DNA of 64,000 nucleotides from Dryococelus australis (lineage: Eukaryota; Arthropoda; Insecta; Phasmatodea; Phasmatidae). Position numbers and translations under genes: made by a program. Of the stretch, positions 62,807 to 64,000 are shown piece by piece. The notes under the pieces are model-generated. The model ran no database searches. It had not been told where the DNA came from and saw only the letters and a list, made by a program, of their open reading frames with translations. Position 1 is the first letter of the stretch; each line of letters begins with the position of its first letter. The stretch spans positions 218,182,547 through 218,246,546 of the forward strand of contig CM056995.1 of NCBI GenBank assembly GCA_029891345.1. The letters run 5' to 3'.

Positions 62807-63531
62807 CAAACAGTGCTCAAGCAATATTAGTGTGTTTGATATTTCAAGTATCCATCGAAGACCAAATTTGTTTTTATTTGAAATTGTGAGGAAAAAAATA
62901 ATTTTTATTTGTTAATTAAATTTTGTTAATCAGATTCAGCTTATGTTGCATTAGAACATAAGCGCACTCAAACCTGTATGAATGATAACTGTTGACTAGA
63001 AACTACATGTTAGTTGTTCATTGTAAGCAGAGTCAGTGTAAATAGCCACATTCAGGAGCATTTATTGTAAATGGAATAGAGAAAATGCTAACTTTACGAC
63101 AGTTGTGAATATGTTCATGTTTTGCTTGGTACCGTAGTCTGTCAGTTTAGAAATGCTAGCTGCAGCGGTTGTAAGAACGCATGTGTCATTGCAAGGAGGG
63201 AAGCATTTTATGTAAATGAGGGCCGTAACTTAGTCAGGAGAGACCAGTAGTTCATTTTGGGCTTTTGAAAGTCGCAATTTAATATTTTGTACAGTTGTGT
63301 AAATTAAGTTATGTGTAGTGTTTACAATAACTACTGTATTTACCTAGAAGTATGCCAGCCCTGCATATAATGCGACCCCCATTATTTAGGTAATGGGTGT
63401 TTTAAATTGTAGCTTTTTGTTATTTTGCATTCTGTAATGTGTTATTTGTCAAATTTATCTCTTGAGTGTTTTGTATGGTGCCGTGCTTTTGTTCAGCACC
63501 CTTTTAAGTAGTACGACCAGATTTTATGTGA

Positions 63532-63537
63532 AATAAA
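63532..63537 (+). promoter_or_regulatory. Distal polyadenylation signal AATAAA
   Basis: Canonical hexamer in GTGAAATAAATGTG, about 810 bp after the stop. It follows the short-element terminus at 63332-63380, so part of the distal UTR, if used, is transposon-derived. Confidence 0.45.
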
Positions 63538-63540
63538 TGT

Positions 63541-64000
63541 GTATTTCCGCAGCCTATAGACCACTTGAGCCACTAATTCAAAGCTTTTTAATCATGAATA
63601 CTATGTTAAATGATATAAACACTATGTTGGTACGACTGTGACTGTGACCTAGGGCTGATTCCTTACGCCTTTTTGCAAGTATTATACATCTGCCTAGTTA
63701 CTTTGGTTGATCTAACAAAATATGTCTCTTTTTTACATTGTTATGCCCAACTAAGGAGCACAATTTAACTTATTGAGCAGATATTTGTGCTTTCTTCTTC
63801 TCCCAAAACAATAAAATATAACATATGTTTATATACTGATAGTATTCAATAATTATTGTATTGTTATCTATAGTATTTTGTACCAGTATAAATACAGTTT
63901 TTAAATTAGTGGTGGACAGATGTCCATATTTTGTTGATACCAGTATCGTGTGAGATTCTAAAATCTCACCGTGTACAGTTAAAGTGTTATTTTAATAAAC
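63541..64000. other. Downstream flank, AT-rich
   Basis: Contains two more AATAAA hexamers (63810, 63994) but no gene or element that I can recognise. It may be further 3' UTR or intergenic sequence. Confidence 0.4.

Larger units (their letters stand above)
62724..63540 (+). other. Rabep1: 3' UTR of the rabaptin-like gene
   Basis: No long coding frame follows the stop. The first AATAAA is at 62801-62806, only about 80 bp after the stop; further signals are at 63532-63537, 63810-63815 and 63994-63999. Which is used cannot be told from sequence. A short-element terminus (TACTGTATTTACCT near 63332, GCATATAATGCGACCCCC near 63363) lies in the distal part. Confidence 0.6.

Overview
The window is eukaryotic nuclear DNA, most likely from an insect (or another arthropod) with a large, transposon-rich genome. 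It is AT-rich, has no dense coding or operon structure, and carries spliced exons with GT/AG borders tens of kilobases apart, long microsatellites, and many decayed LTR retrotransposons and DNA transposons. The sequence does not allow a closer taxonomic call.

One host gene is visible: the 3' end of a plus-strand rabaptin-5-like gene (Rab GTPase-binding effector, RABEP1 family, in the form that ends in a FYVE zinc finger). Three exons are present at 3163-3298, 26082-26309 and 62556-62723. All junctions visible between them are phase 0, and the introns are about 22.8 kb and 36.2 kb. The FYVE finger is split between the last two exons. The TGA stop at 62721 is followed by a 3' UTR with several AATAAA signals. 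Upstream exons lie outside the window.

Almost everything else is mobile DNA inside the two introns. There are at least three families of Ty3/gypsy-like LTR sequence: family A at 28.0, 36.1 and 43.4 kb (+); family B at 0-0.7 and 2.2-3.0 kb (-) and 53.4-54.2 kb (+); family C at 14.4 and 20.9 kb (+). Further LTR-like blocks lie at 3.9, 24.2-25.1, 41.5-42.6 and 47.6-48.2 kb. Linked to them are broken gag and pol remnants. The most complete is a minus-strand gag-protease-RT-RNase H-integrase series from 57.2 down to 50.0 kb, with frameshifts, stops and lost catalytic residues.

DNA transposons are nested among these. Two related hAT-like non-autonomous elements lie in opposite orientation (5279-9800 and 39138-40671). 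A second hAT-like element (12439-14246) splits a reverse transcriptase remnant and has a 7/8 target duplication. A PIF/Harbinger-like element (52079-53342) is flanked by TAA. A pogo/Tigger-like element (59063-61094) contains an inner inverted repeat. A MITE lies at 46877-47604. A broken hAT transposase with a CGGBP1-like N-terminus lies at 33072-34787 (-).

I found no tRNA, rRNA, CRISPR array or prokaryote-type operon. The most interesting leads are the altered FYVE basic motif in the rabaptin-like protein, the repeated ORF1-like protein tail in five LTR-element copies, and the datable nesting of transposons.
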